Of a stretch of DNA of 64,000 nt, positions 1 to 10,416 are shown one piece after another. Both the position numbers and the translations under genes were made by a program. The notes beneath the pieces are model-generated. The model searched no databases. It had not been told where the DNA came from and saw nothing but the letters and a program-made list of their open reading frames with translations. The DNA is from Oryza sativa Japonica Group (Eukaryota > Streptophyta > Magnoliopsida > Poales > Poaceae), in NCBI RefSeq assembly GCF_034140825.1, contig NC_089040.1, positions 2,177,501-2,241,500 of the forward strand. The letters run 5' to 3'. Within the stretch, counting starts at the first letter, position 1; each line of letters starts with the position of its first letter.

Positions 1-876
1 CTCCAAGTCCTGCCCATGATCTTCAATATTGTGAGGGTAAGACTTCTTCACATTTCACAACTACAAATTCATGGTCATGTGTAAGTTACTTTCAAACATG
101 AATATTTCCATACCGATTGTGAATCAAATCACAAACATACTGTACGTATTGCTGCATTTACTATATCTGACTTTGAAAATGTTCAAGTGGCATTTGGTTC
201 TGTGATCAATGTACTTTGTCCTCAATGAATTTTCCTTTGTCATGAGCACCTGACTTGTCTTTCTGTTGAATACCGGCACAGCGCGTATTGACAATTCACC
301 GATTCAGGCTGTGTTATGAAGACGGAGCACCGGATTATACAAGTAGTCAGGCACTGTTATTCTGTGAAGCTGACTTTCACTGATCCATCCACCGACGCAT
401 CATCAGAATTGATAAGGAGGAGCATCTGTTCTGTTCTGTAGTTTAACAGGCCCACCCAGATCTGATTCATTTGATTACCTTTCGTTTTCAGATGAAACCA
501 TCTGGCACCTGCGATCCAAAGAGGCCTTGAAAGCTGGTCCATGTTTATCTTCAGAAACCAGAATAACAAGTCCATGGCTTATTGACATATCAATCGTTTG
601 GTCAGTTAGAAGTTATTATTGAAAAAAGAGAGGAAAAGTTAGTAGTTCATCATACGTACATGGTTGGGTGATAGGCAATTTGGCATGTGAAGAGTTATTT
701 GGCAGAGGCAGCCAAAGTTGAAGCAGTATCCTGTAACCAAGTTGGTATACGCGTACGCCTACGACTACGAGAGCGATACTGTCGTGTCACGTGTGGCAGC
801 CAAGACACGGTCATGGACTCATGGTCACCATCACTATCAACCCACTTGAACATTCAGATCAAGCAGCTAGTGAGTA
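1..876. other. Intergenic or 3' flank, nothing recognised
   Basis: No coding region or repeat could be recognised on either strand. Only short reading frames without family resemblance are present. The segment may hold the 3' end of a gene lying to the left, but no splice sites or domains support that. Confidence 0.4.
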
Positions 877-1180
877 TTTTTTTTTTTGGTAAATCAAGGT
901 CGGCTCATTCATTCAAATAAAGATTCAGAGTTTACAAGTTCCTAGATTCAGAGTTTACAAGTTCATAGATACAACCATGAATACAATGCCAGTAGTCGAT
1001 CTAGCCAACATATAAGCCACCTCATTAGCACTTGTACTACCATTTACTTGAACTAAAGAAACCGTTCCCCGCCAAAAAAAAAAAACCGCAAATAAAACTT
1101 CTTGCCACTTCTTGCCAGCAATTTGATCTCTGCGAGACTGCGACAATCGAGCCGTTGAGGATCTCTCTGGCGAAGTAGCA
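877..1180 (-). mobile_element. 5'-truncated LINE-like fragment
   Basis: A run of T at 877-888 on the plus strand reads as a poly(A) tail on the minus strand. Upstream of it on the minus strand is a short frame (1146 down to 955) containing NEVAYMLAR. This resembles the last segment of the RNase H-like domain at the C-terminus of plant non-LTR retroelements (N-x-x-A-H-x-L-A-R in the family). A sequence of about 20 bases is also directly repeated near 927-965. The element is short, and the Pack-MULE at 1190 inserted at its 5' side. Assignment rests on a poly(A)-like tail and one weak motif, so it is tentative. Confidence 0.35.
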
Positions 1181-1705
1181 ACGTGTCCCGGAATAAGTTC
1201 ATCTAAGATCCCTTAACTTGTCAACGAATCCGATTTCCGTCCTTCAACCACAAAACCAGATACAACAGGTCCCTCAACTGTCAAAACCAGTGCAAATGGC
1301 GGTTTGGACAGTGGTTTTTGCTGACGTGGCGCCTACGTGGCTATTTTGACTTGGTCTTCATCTGATGTGGCATTGACGTGTCGCTTACATGGGCAATCCG
1401 ATTTAGAAAAATAATAAACCTTGTGGGACCCGCATGTCAGTGTCACACACAAATTAATTTAAAAATAGTGGGGCCCACGTGGGCCCACGTGTCATTCTCA
1501 GCCCTCCTTTTCTTCCTCCTCTCCCCACTCTTCATCAGTTCATCTCTCTCCTATCTCCTTTCTCGCGACGGAGAGACAGCGGCCCGCGGCGCGCGGCGGC
1601 GGAGGCACGCTCCGGCGGCTGTGGGCGTAAGAGGAAGGGGCGGCGTGAGGCGACCCTGGCTGCGGCGGCGACGCGTTCTTATCCCCGACGACCCCACACA
1701 AAGTT

Positions 1706-2030
1706 CACGCCGGAGTCAGCGAGCCCCATGCCGAGCTCTGCGACCTGCTCGTGCGGGAACCGGGTGAGGCTGCCGAAGCAGACGTACACCACCGACCGCG
1801 TAGGCTTCGCGTTGAGCCACGCCAGCGCGCGCGGCGTCCGTGACGGCGCACGCTTCCCCGCCGCGTCCGCGCTTCAGGACATCGTCGCTGACGCCGTTGA
1901 CGAGGCAGATGCTGAGCTCGGCCGCCGCTGTGGCAGCCCACGGGAGGACGCCGTCGAACACCACGGGCCACGGCGTCGGCAGGTCTACGCCGCAGGAGGT
2001 CGGTGAAGAGCGGTGCGAGGAGGTCGACGG
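1706..2030 (-). pseudogene. Captured UDP-glycosyltransferase fragment
   Basis: On the minus strand, about 1818-1706 translates to LNAKPTRSVVYVCFGSLTRF followed by PHEQVAELGMGLADSGV. This is the conserved segment preceding the PSPG box of plant family-1 UDP-glycosyltransferases. Further 5' on the same strand (about 1964-1915) is VFDGVLPWAATAAAEL, a motif from the N-terminal half of the same family. In an intact gene these lie far apart, so an internal deletion has joined them. The two pieces are in different frames and no PSPG box follows. It is a non-functional fragment carried by the Pack-MULE, in the orientation opposite to the aldolase fragment. Confidence 0.8.
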
Positions 2031-2045
2031 AAATTTGCACTGCAG

Positions 2046-2301
2046 GTGTGCATATCTGAAGGCTTAGGCGCTCCTGTTGGATCAGTTATTGTTGGTTCGA
2101 CGGCCTTCATAGAAAAGGTCTGTTCAATTGTGCTTGTTAACTTGTTACCTTAAACTGCAGATGGGATGTAACGATGGAAATATGGACTTTCAGGCTAAAA
2201 TTCTTAGGAAGACACTAGGTGGTGGAATGAGGCAAATGGGATTTCTTTGCGCGGCTGCCTATGTTGTTGTTCGCGACACTGTAGAAAAACTTGCTGATGA
2301 C
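2046..2301 (+). pseudogene. Captured threonine aldolase fragment with intron
   Basis: The stretch 2046-2117 encodes VCISEGLGAPVGSVIVGS and then TAFIEK. After a 76-bp GT-AG intron (2118-2193), 2194-2301 continues in phase with AKILRKTLGGGMRQMGFLCA and then AAYVVVRDTVEKLADD. This matches the region around the pyridoxal-phosphate lysine of low-specificity L-threonine aldolases, a cytosolic PLP enzyme cleaving threonine to glycine and acetaldehyde. In that family the motif is normally C-L-S-K-G-L-G-A-P; here the position of the PLP lysine reads Glu. The retained intron shows that genomic DNA, not cDNA, was captured. The fragment covers only about 60 codons of a roughly 350-residue enzyme. Confidence 0.8.
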
Positions 2302-3059
2302 CTGCCGCCGCCACCGCCGTCGGCCGCATAACTTCCCGTGACCCGTGGGTTTCTGGAGAGAGGAGGAAGAAGAGGACGTCATCGAGGTCGGTGGGCAGCG
2401 CGGAGGACGGTGGAAACGGGGGCGGGGCAGCGATGGTGAGGTGCTCGTCCTTCTCCTCGTTGAACCCGTCACCGTCGTCGTCTTCAGGGGCGGCGGGAGA
2501 GGAAGCAGAGGGAGAAGTCGCCCGCGCGCGGCTCCTTTCTCGCCGGCCGCCGCCCGCGCGCGCGCCGCTTCTCTCCTCTCTCCGGCCGACGCCCGCGCGC
2601 GCCGCTCCTCTCCTCCCTCCGGGCGGAGCCCACGGCCGGTGCCCACACGCTGCTTCTTTCCCAGCAGCCACCGGCGAGATGAAGAGAGGGGAGATGGGGA
2701 GTGAAAAGGAAGAAGAGGAGGGGAGTGAAGATGACATGTGGGGCCCACGTGGGTCCCACCATTTTTAATTATTTTGTGTGTGAAACTGACATGTGGGGTC
2801 CACTGGTTTTATTATTTTTCCGGATCGAATTGCCACGTAAGCGCCACGTCAGATGAAGACCGAGTCAAAATAGCCACGTAGGCGCCACGTCAGAAAAAAT
2901 CGCCATCTAAACCGTCGAGGACCTTATCTGCACCGGTTTTGATAGTTGAGGGACCGTTATATCTGGTTTTGGGGTTTAAGGACAAAAATCGGATTCGTTG
3001 ACAAGTTAAGGAACTCATATGAACTTATTCCACGTGTGCCCTACGGCCCCTGTACCGTT

Positions 3060-3210
3060 CGCCCCAGCCTTTTCTCCGGCCCATGTTAACAAATCACGAG
3101 GCTGACTAGGCCCAACAATTCCATCCGCCCCACCTTGGGCCCACATCCTGCAGGGCGAAGTCTTCCGGCCCAGGAAATGGCCCATCCCATCCGGCCCACA
3201 GGGTCGGAAG
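3060..3210 (+). promoter_or_regulatory. GGCCCA-rich promoter block of the GTE gene
   Basis: About six GGCCCA/TGGGCC motifs fall within 150 bp, for example near 3078, 3110, 3138, 3168, 3178 and 3195. These site-II-like motifs are known binding sites of TCP-type factors and are common in promoters of housekeeping and growth genes. The block lies between the Pack-MULE right end (3031) and the start codon at 3351, so the transposon sits immediately distal to it. Confidence 0.55.
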
Positions 3211-3350
3211 GTGAAGGGAAGAAGAGATGCGGGGCAAAAAAAAAGGAAAAAAAATAAAAAAAAAGATTCCGTCGAGTCGAGGCGCCGGTGGTTTCGCCTT
3301 TTTCGCTCGCAGACGGCCGCCGGCGACGCGCGTGGCGGCGAGCCCTAGAT

Positions 3351-6300
3351 ATGGTGCCGGGAGGTGGAGTCCCACAGGGGGCGGAGGGAGGGAGGGCTAT
3401 GGCGGCGGCGGAGACGGCCGCCACTGCCGCCGCCGCCGGGGAGAGGGCCCCGGGGACGGAGGTGGACGCGTTCCGGCGCCAGGTCGAGGACCTCGTCTCC
3501 AAGACCGACCAGGTAAATAAATACCAACTCCCCCAACCTTGGAAGTAGTCCGTCTCGCTGCTTAGCCTGGTAGATGAGATTCTTCAGCGGAAGGATTTTC
3601 GAGTTCCTTCTCGCCTCGCTGTAGTATGCGGTTTTGGGGATTTTGGTTAGGGAAACAGTAGGGTACAGTTTTTTTTTCTTTGTTTTGCATTTATTGTATT
3701 CGGATAATTGGGGCGTAGAGGTTTGATTGGAGATTTATGTGGATTGCAGCTGGAGAGGAGGGTGAATGAAGTGGTGGGATTCTACGACGGGAAGAAACAT
3801 GGCAGTGGTGGCCGGAAGGCTGGTCGCAAGGATAGCAGCCTTTCCAAAGGGATGCCTGATCTTATGCGCCAGTTTGGCACGATTGTGCGCCAGGTGATCT
3901 TTCTTAACCACATCTCGAGAGGAAAAAAAAAAAAGAAAAATCCGACAAATGCATTGATCTATGTTGTTCTTGCTTGCTGGCATGGATAACTCAAAGTATT
4001 TAGTGTATCCTGAATCATGCTTCAGAATGTGCTTGGTGCAAAAGCTTTTAATTTGCAGGCTAATTTTGGATAGTGCATGGCTACTGTACCTGATAGGTCT
4101 AACTGAAAAAAAATCTAGAAAGCTATTTATTGTCCGGTCTTGTGCACGTGTGGCTACTGTTATTTCCAATGATAAATAAGTGCAGTTTAATTAAGATTTC
4201 TGCCGCTAGTTTTGATTCTAATTTTGCTCCATAACCATGTATAGAAAACATCCTTCAAAATAGACAGATATATCTAGCTTGATGATATGCTGATAAATTT
4301 GTATGGTCTTGCTCCATTGTTTCCTCTCAAATTCATATTGATTGATCGTAGTTGAACTCGACACTCAAAACACACTACTAGCTTTCCAAATGAAATGCGC
4401 ATGATATGCACTCAATATTTTTCTTGATTTCCTTTTCTTCCAGATCACATCTCATGAATGGGCCGAGCCATTTCTCAAGCCGGTTGATGTGGTAGGCCTT
4501 CAGCTTGATGACTATTACAAGGTAATACTGCTAGCACATTTCATCTTGTATTTGCTAGCAGAGTGAACCCCCTCTTCTCTCTTCCCTGAGTTCGCTTGTT
4601 CGACTTGTGACACTGTTCCACACTGATATAATGAATTAGGATTACAGACGACCAAAATGATGTTGGACTCTTGGAATGCAGCATTGATTTGTCAATCCTA
4701 ATGGTTTATGGATGCATCCTTCAGATTTGGCAATATGTGTCCTGCAATATTAGGGACACTTATTTTATTTCTTGGTAACCGATTAAATGAACTAGTCAGA
4801 ATCTGTGCACCCACATGAGCTAGTAATTATACATCTATAACAAATTATCTACCGTGTCACGTTTAAGGTTTGTGTGTGTATATGTGTCCGTTTATTGTTG
4901 AAGAACATGCATGTATGAATTCTAATCAGTCAAACACAACCTTTGATTTTATTTTGGACCAAAGCTTTAGTATTAACGCTATAATAAACTTATCACAAGC
5001 TTTTAATTCAAACATTTCAATATGGCAAATAGTGGAAAGTAAATTCATTTTCTGTATTTATTCTTCTGGTTTGAATATGTGCGGCAATAAATTACTGTTA
5101 ACTCGATTTTGTAATCTTCAGTAAATTGTATAAATCTAATTCTATCATGGTTTCTGCTGACTTATTTGTAAATAATTGCATTTTGAATTTTGACCCTCTT
5201 CTTGGCTCAGGCACCAACATTTGTTGCCAGATGGTCTGTTGATTAATCTTGAACTTATAATTGTTCTTTCTTGTTAGAGTTCATATATTTCGATGGTTCA
5301 GATAATTTTTAGAATTCTTGTATCCCTTGATATTTTTACTTTTGTAGTTCTAAATTGTAAAGTTTCTTGCCCGTTTTATTTCAAATGTTTTGAATGATTT
5401 ATTCCATCTGCATATATGGCACATAATAATCATGTATGCATTCTATCCTACTATATGCAATATTGTGATAGTACAGCACGTTCTTAATTTTTATAGATGC
5501 AAATACCTCTTATAAAGTACATCCTTTTTAGAACCTATGTGTTTGAGTCCATGTAGGTTTAATTTATTGGCAATGTAGTGACTATGCAGAGTCTTGCTAA
5601 CTAGGTATGACCGCACGGTATGCTGTACTCTTGTCTAATGATTGCTTTGTTGATTTGTTTCCTATTTAAACATGGATTCATTCGCAGCTATGCACATGTG
5701 TGCTATGCGTGTTTGGATTGTGTTTCATGTTTCACAGGTCGCGTCAGGCATTTTTTACTACCTTGTCCTCTTCTACTATCTGTTTATTTATTGCTTAATC
5801 CTGCAAAAATCAGACATGCAAAGATGGTGTGTTAATATTGATTCTTTTATGCTTATAGTGTACATCACTCGGTGGTTTCTTTTTCTAGCAGAATCAGATG
5901 TTTCCTTACACAGTAGATCTGTTCTATTGTAGAGTATCCATGGGTTTCTCAGATGAACGCTTAGCATCTTTTCTTTTCCTTCCCTTTTCAGATTAATGTG
6001 GTTATTTGTACTCCCCCCCTCCCCCCCCCCCTTTTTTCATGGGCTAATGTGTTCCAGCTTCCCCCCTAATAGCATTAACGTGGGAGCTTGTAGGAGACCT
6101 CCAATTGCTATATATAAATATAAACATCTCAGTTAAATGGCATTCTTTTTTCTTTTGGGTGATATTTATTGCTCTGCGCTTGTCAAGCAGTGTTGATTTG
6201 GACATCTACTACTACTATATTATGCCTCCCTGAAATGAGTTTGTAGTGATATTTATGTTTTCAATTTGTCTTATTTACAGATTATCACCAAACCTATGGA

Positions 6301-7674
6301 TTTTTCGACCATACAAAAGAAAATGGAAGGGAAAGATGACAACAAGTATAACAATGTCCGAGAAATATATTCGGATGTTAGATTAATTTTTGCCAATGCA
6401 ATGAAGTACAATGATGAACGACATGATGTTCATATAATGGCGAAATCATTGCTTGAGAAATTTGAAGAGAAATGGCTCCAGCTTCTTCCTAAAGTTGAAA
6501 ATGAGGTGAATGAATGTTTGTAAGCATATATTAGTTCTTTTTGGAGCTGCAGATATGGGTTACTTAGCATTTGACAGTAATAACTTGGAACTTTTCTTTT
6601 TAGGAAAGGAAACAAAAGGATGAGGAATCCAACGGTGTTCCAAAAGTGAACATTTCTCCAGAAGAAGCTATTGCAAAACTAGCAAAAGATACTGACAATG
6701 AGGTATGCTCATCATTGACTGTTATTTGTTATTTTCGGCACATCGATGGCAGCTTTAATGATCACTCATTCCACAAAGCAAAATGTAATGACTTGACTGC
6801 CATTCAGAATATGAACTGCAACACTCAGGCCTCACAGAAATGTGTTTTGTTATGTTTTTTTTTTTTTGGTTTGTCAATAAAGATGTGCCACTATGGATTC
6901 AATTCTTGAGTATGTAATGTGGCCAATTTGAGCAGCCGTGTATATCCTGAGTTCCTGACCTATGGATATACCTTTTTGTGATTTTTCTAGAAGGCTGACA
7001 CACAAAATGCCTGCAACTCCTGCTCTTCATTCCTTGTACTAATGTTCTGATATTCTGTTAGATATTAAGTGTGTTCTCTTTGGTTTCTTATTCCAGCTGA
7101 TTGAAATCAACAAGCAGTTGGAGGAGCTTCGGCAAATGGTGGTCCAGAAATGCCGGTACATCTTACAAATGTTCATCTGTTGCCTATCGATTTAATTATC
7201 TGCTGTTTATAAGTTGCAACTGCTGTCAAACTCATGCACGTGGCATGTTGCCAAAATCTTGATGTTGTAGGAAAATGACTACATATGAGAAAAGAAAACT
7301 GGGTGCAGGTCTCTGCCACCTGTCTCCAGAAGAGCTTACTAAGGCATTGGAGATGGTTGCACAAGACAACCCTAGCTTCGAAGCTAAAGGAGACGAACTG
7401 GAACTTGATATGGATGCTCAGGTGATTTTATATGTGCTGTCCAAACACTTACCTCTGTAATATTTTGGTTATTTTGTTTATTCTAACCATGCTTCCTATG
7501 CGGGTGCAGAGTGAGACAACCCTCTGGAGGTTGAAATTCTTTGTGAGGGAAGCATTGGAACGACAGGCCAACGTCGCTTCTGGCAGGACTGATGAAAATG
7601 CGAAAAGAAAGAGGGAGATATGCAATGCTCTGGCCAGAACTGCTTCAAAAAGAGTCAAGCAGCAACCTAATTAG
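3351..7674 (+). CDS. GTE-type bromodomain/NET transcription regulator
   Basis: Eight exons are inferred: 3351-3512, 3750-3893, 4444-4521, 6281-6505, 6604-6702, 7097-7155, 7271-7421 and 7510-7674. All are joined by GT-AG introns and give 360 residues. Exons 3-4 encode a bromodomain (about residues 103-200) with the acetyl-lysine-binding Asn in MKYND and the conserved TKPMDFSTI. Exons 7-8 encode an NET (extra-terminal) domain (about 255-320) beginning MTTYEKRKLG. This is the layout of Arabidopsis GTE1/IMB1 and GTE6, nuclear readers of acetylated histones that promote transcription. An Ala-rich N-terminus precedes the domain and a basic tail (ASKRVKQQ) ends it. The start chosen is the first ATG in the open frame; a second in-frame ATG lies at 3399. 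Intron 3 is long (1.76 kb). Confidence 0.92.
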
Positions 7675-8368
7675 TGGCCTCTGACCATTGTGCATTTGTG
7701 TCTTCACTTGTTGTTTAGAATGTTTCTGAGAAATAGCCTTGCAAAATAATCTCTTCCTTCTATGGAGCATGTAAATAACTAGTCTCTGCTTAGCTGTGTG
7801 AGGTTGCAACAATAGCGAAATGTTTCCCAAAAAAAGGGTCTTATGTTCCACCTGTAGATTGTGTGTTCCATGCAATTGTACCATCAAGAAAAATCTAGTA
7901 TAGCGTTGCTGGCGCCATTTCACTGTGGCCATTAGCCCATTACTCATTCCGAAGAGCAAACTGTGAAAAAAAATCCATAAGAACAAAATGTGATTTTTGT
8001 TTTCAAAAGAATGAACAATTCTTAGCATTCCATGGGAATAAGTGTTTTTGATTAAGAATGTAATGAATCCACATCATATATTTTTACACATAAAAGAGCC
8101 AGAGTAACAATATACAATTTCGGCACCTGTTCTGTAAGAACCAATCATAAATTCAGGATTTCAGGTCACATCACACAACTCGAAAGTTTGGATATACATG
8201 CAGATTCTATTAGAGAGATCTCAAAATGAGCAGAGGAGGACATGAACGCTAATTAGTGATTGCTGCGACCAAGGAATGACCACAACCAGTCATCTGGACA
8301 AGATTTGCGGCAAAATCATGCACAATTGGATAATGATATATTAATATGTAAAACCCAGGAACACCGAG
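7675..8368. other. Convergent 3' intergenic region
   Basis: This AT-rich stretch separates the 3' ends of the GTE gene and the MSRA5 gene. It must hold both 3' UTRs. No additional gene or repeat was recognised. Confidence 0.5.
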
Positions 8369-10109
8369 CTAAATGTCTCTTAGGATGGGCCATCCTTTCT
8401 TAGCAATCTCATCAATCTTGGAGTTTATTCTGTTCTGGGTATTTGGGGAGCAGAGCTCAGCAGCGTATGCATTCAACTTTGCAGCTAGTGTTGAGGTCAG
8501 GAGCTCCTCCTCGGGCAGGTTCCCAATCAGTTGCAGGAGAAACGGCTTGCGCTTCAGCTCAAATTTCTACCAAAGTACAAGCAATAACTAAAAGGAAATA
8601 AAACATAGAATGTCATGGTGAGTTCGAATTTTCAGATGGGATTGCTACCTGATGTTCCGGTTCAGCCGGATAAAATGCACCTATTGGTTGGATCTGTGTG
8701 GTAATGACACTGCGGCGATCCTTAGCTTGTTCTTTTTCTTTGCTAAGACCAGCCAATCTAGCTTCCACGGATCCATTTGTGAAGATGATGGATCTGTGAC
8801 CACATAAGTGAAGCAAGAATTAAAATTGACGCATTACAGTGCTGTCTGAGGATCCTATCAAACTAGTGAGAATGACAGCTACACCATTCAGTGACCAATT
8901 ATTTCCTAAGCCATGATGGCAACATTTTGTACACAAAGGTACTTGTTTGAAGTAGGATAGACAAAGGTGATGAAATGAAATGTACACCTTTCAATTCTCA
9001 ATTGCTTTGTTGTGAAACTTAGCAAATACCATATGCTAAATGCTGGTATGGAAACCAGTCTAAGTTTTAGCATGAAACATGTTTATAAAAGATAATCACA
9101 TCATTAGTATATAAATCTGACTATGGTAAACTGTGAACAAAAAGATCTATTGCACAAAAGGGGTTAGGTTTAGAAAACTCAAGCACCTGTATTGGTTGCC
9201 AACATCTGGTCCTTGCCCAAAGACCTCTCGTGGATCATGACTTGCCCAGAAGACCTCTAGAAGTTTCTTGTACTGAATCAACCGGGGATCATATTCAACC
9301 TAAATGACTCAAAAATGTCAATCATCTTAGCTCATAAAACACCAACAAAGTTAGTTTAGAAGGAGGCCCTGCAAAGTATTAATACCAGTATACCACTCCA
9401 AAACCTACAACACACACACACATGCAATTGAATGAAGCACTCAACGGACAAACATCTCCGATTGTTTTATGCACAAAAAAATACACACAAGAAGCAGATC
9501 TGGCAGTGATGAATCGTTCCTGTTTGACCATAGAACATTCCTTCTAGTTTTTTTAGGTAATGATACCTCATTAAGCAATGAAAATGAAACTTGGAACCAA
9601 GAGAAAACAGATTACGATGGAAATGAAAACTCGCGAGTATTTTCTTTCAGTTTTTAACTTACACATACGAAATGGTAATGGCCAATCAGATTACGATGCT
9701 AACTACGGAAATGAATTGCTACGACCATGGAACTGAACATATCATTGGTTCATGGTATCGATCAAGAACAGCTAAAAGCGTGGGAGTCTCCGCACCGCAC
9801 CTTGACGCACTCGGCGTGGTCGCCGAGGTTGCGGTACTCAGGGCGGGCCTTGGACCCGCCGGCGTAGCCGACGGAGGTGCGGATCACGCCGGGGAGGCAC
9901 CCGAACGCGGCCTCCGACCTCCAGAAGCTTCCCAGCGCGAACACCGCCGTCTCCGTGGCCACCGCCGCCGCCGCCGCTCCCCCGCGCGGCTCCCGCCCCC
10001 GGTTACCCCCGCTCCCGCCCGGAAGACGCGCCCCCGACGCCACCCCCACGAGGAGGAGAAGCACCCACACAACTCCGGCGATCGCCGCGGCGGCGGATCC
10101 GCGTGCCAT
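8369..10109 (-). CDS. MSRA5: Peptide methionine sulfoxide reductase A5
   Basis: Four exons on the minus strand (9801-10109, 9187-9299, 8649-8793, 8369-8566) join in frame to 254 residues. That is the length I recall for Arabidopsis MSRA5. Residues 1-27 form a secretory signal peptide or anchor (hydrophobic VVWVLLLLVGVASG). The MsrA fold follows, with RTSVGYAGGSKARPEYRNLG, VFGQGPDVGNQYR and ITTQIQPIGAFYPAEPEHQ. Canonical MsrA has the nucleophilic Cys in GCFWG; here the motif is GSFWR with Ser at residue 61, as I recall for the A5 subclass. Enzymes of the family reduce methionine-S-sulfoxide in proteins, but loss of this Cys makes ordinary catalysis doubtful. Targeting suggests the secretory pathway. 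It is divergently transcribed from the ALKBH gene. Confidence 0.93.
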
Positions 10110-10416
10110 CTCGCCGGTGGGGGATCCGAATCGGAGTCAGGTTACGCGTCCATTTCATCTCGAGATTTTTCTCCTCTTCTCCTCGCTGAGTCCGATCCTG
10201 ACCGTCCGATCGTGCAACGGACGGCCAGGATTATCCGGATACCAACAACTAGAGCACTAGCGAGGTGGGGCCCACACACCAGCGAGACCGTCCGATCGTA
10301 CAACGGACGGCCAGGATTATCCGGATACCAACAACTAGAAGCTAGGGGTACTAGTACTAGTTATCACATCGAGGCACAGGGAGGGTGGGGCCCACACGGC
10401 AGCGAGAGACGCTTCG
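10110..10416. promoter_or_regulatory. Divergent promoter between MSRA5 and ALKBH gene
   Basis: Only 307 bp separate the two start codons. A ~52-bp module beginning ACCGTCCGATCG is repeated at 10201-10252 and 10287-10338, differing mainly at one base. A second module, GTGGGGCCCACAC, occurs at 10265 and 10385. The GGGCCCAC cores are palindromic site-II-like motifs that can act in both directions. No TATA box was obvious for either gene. Confidence 0.6.

Larger units (their letters stand above)
1190..3031. mobile_element. Chimeric Pack-MULE with 9-bp target duplication
   Basis: The element begins GGAATAAGTTCAT and ends with the inverted form ATGAACTTATTCC. Long imperfect inverted repeats of roughly 300 bp run inward from each end (about 1190-1500 and 2735-3031), sharing blocks such as GCCACGTAGGCGCCACGTCAG and GGGCCCACGTGGG. 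The flanking 9-mers are ACGTGTCCC (1181-1189) and ACGTGTGCC (3032-3040), an 8/9 match and the target-site length expected of Mutator-like elements. No transposase is present. The interior is GC-rich and holds an antisense UDP-glycosyltransferase fragment and a sense threonine aldolase fragment with its intron. That makes it a non-autonomous, gene-carrying MULE. The segment 2329-2735 is GC-rich and of unknown origin. Confidence 0.88.
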
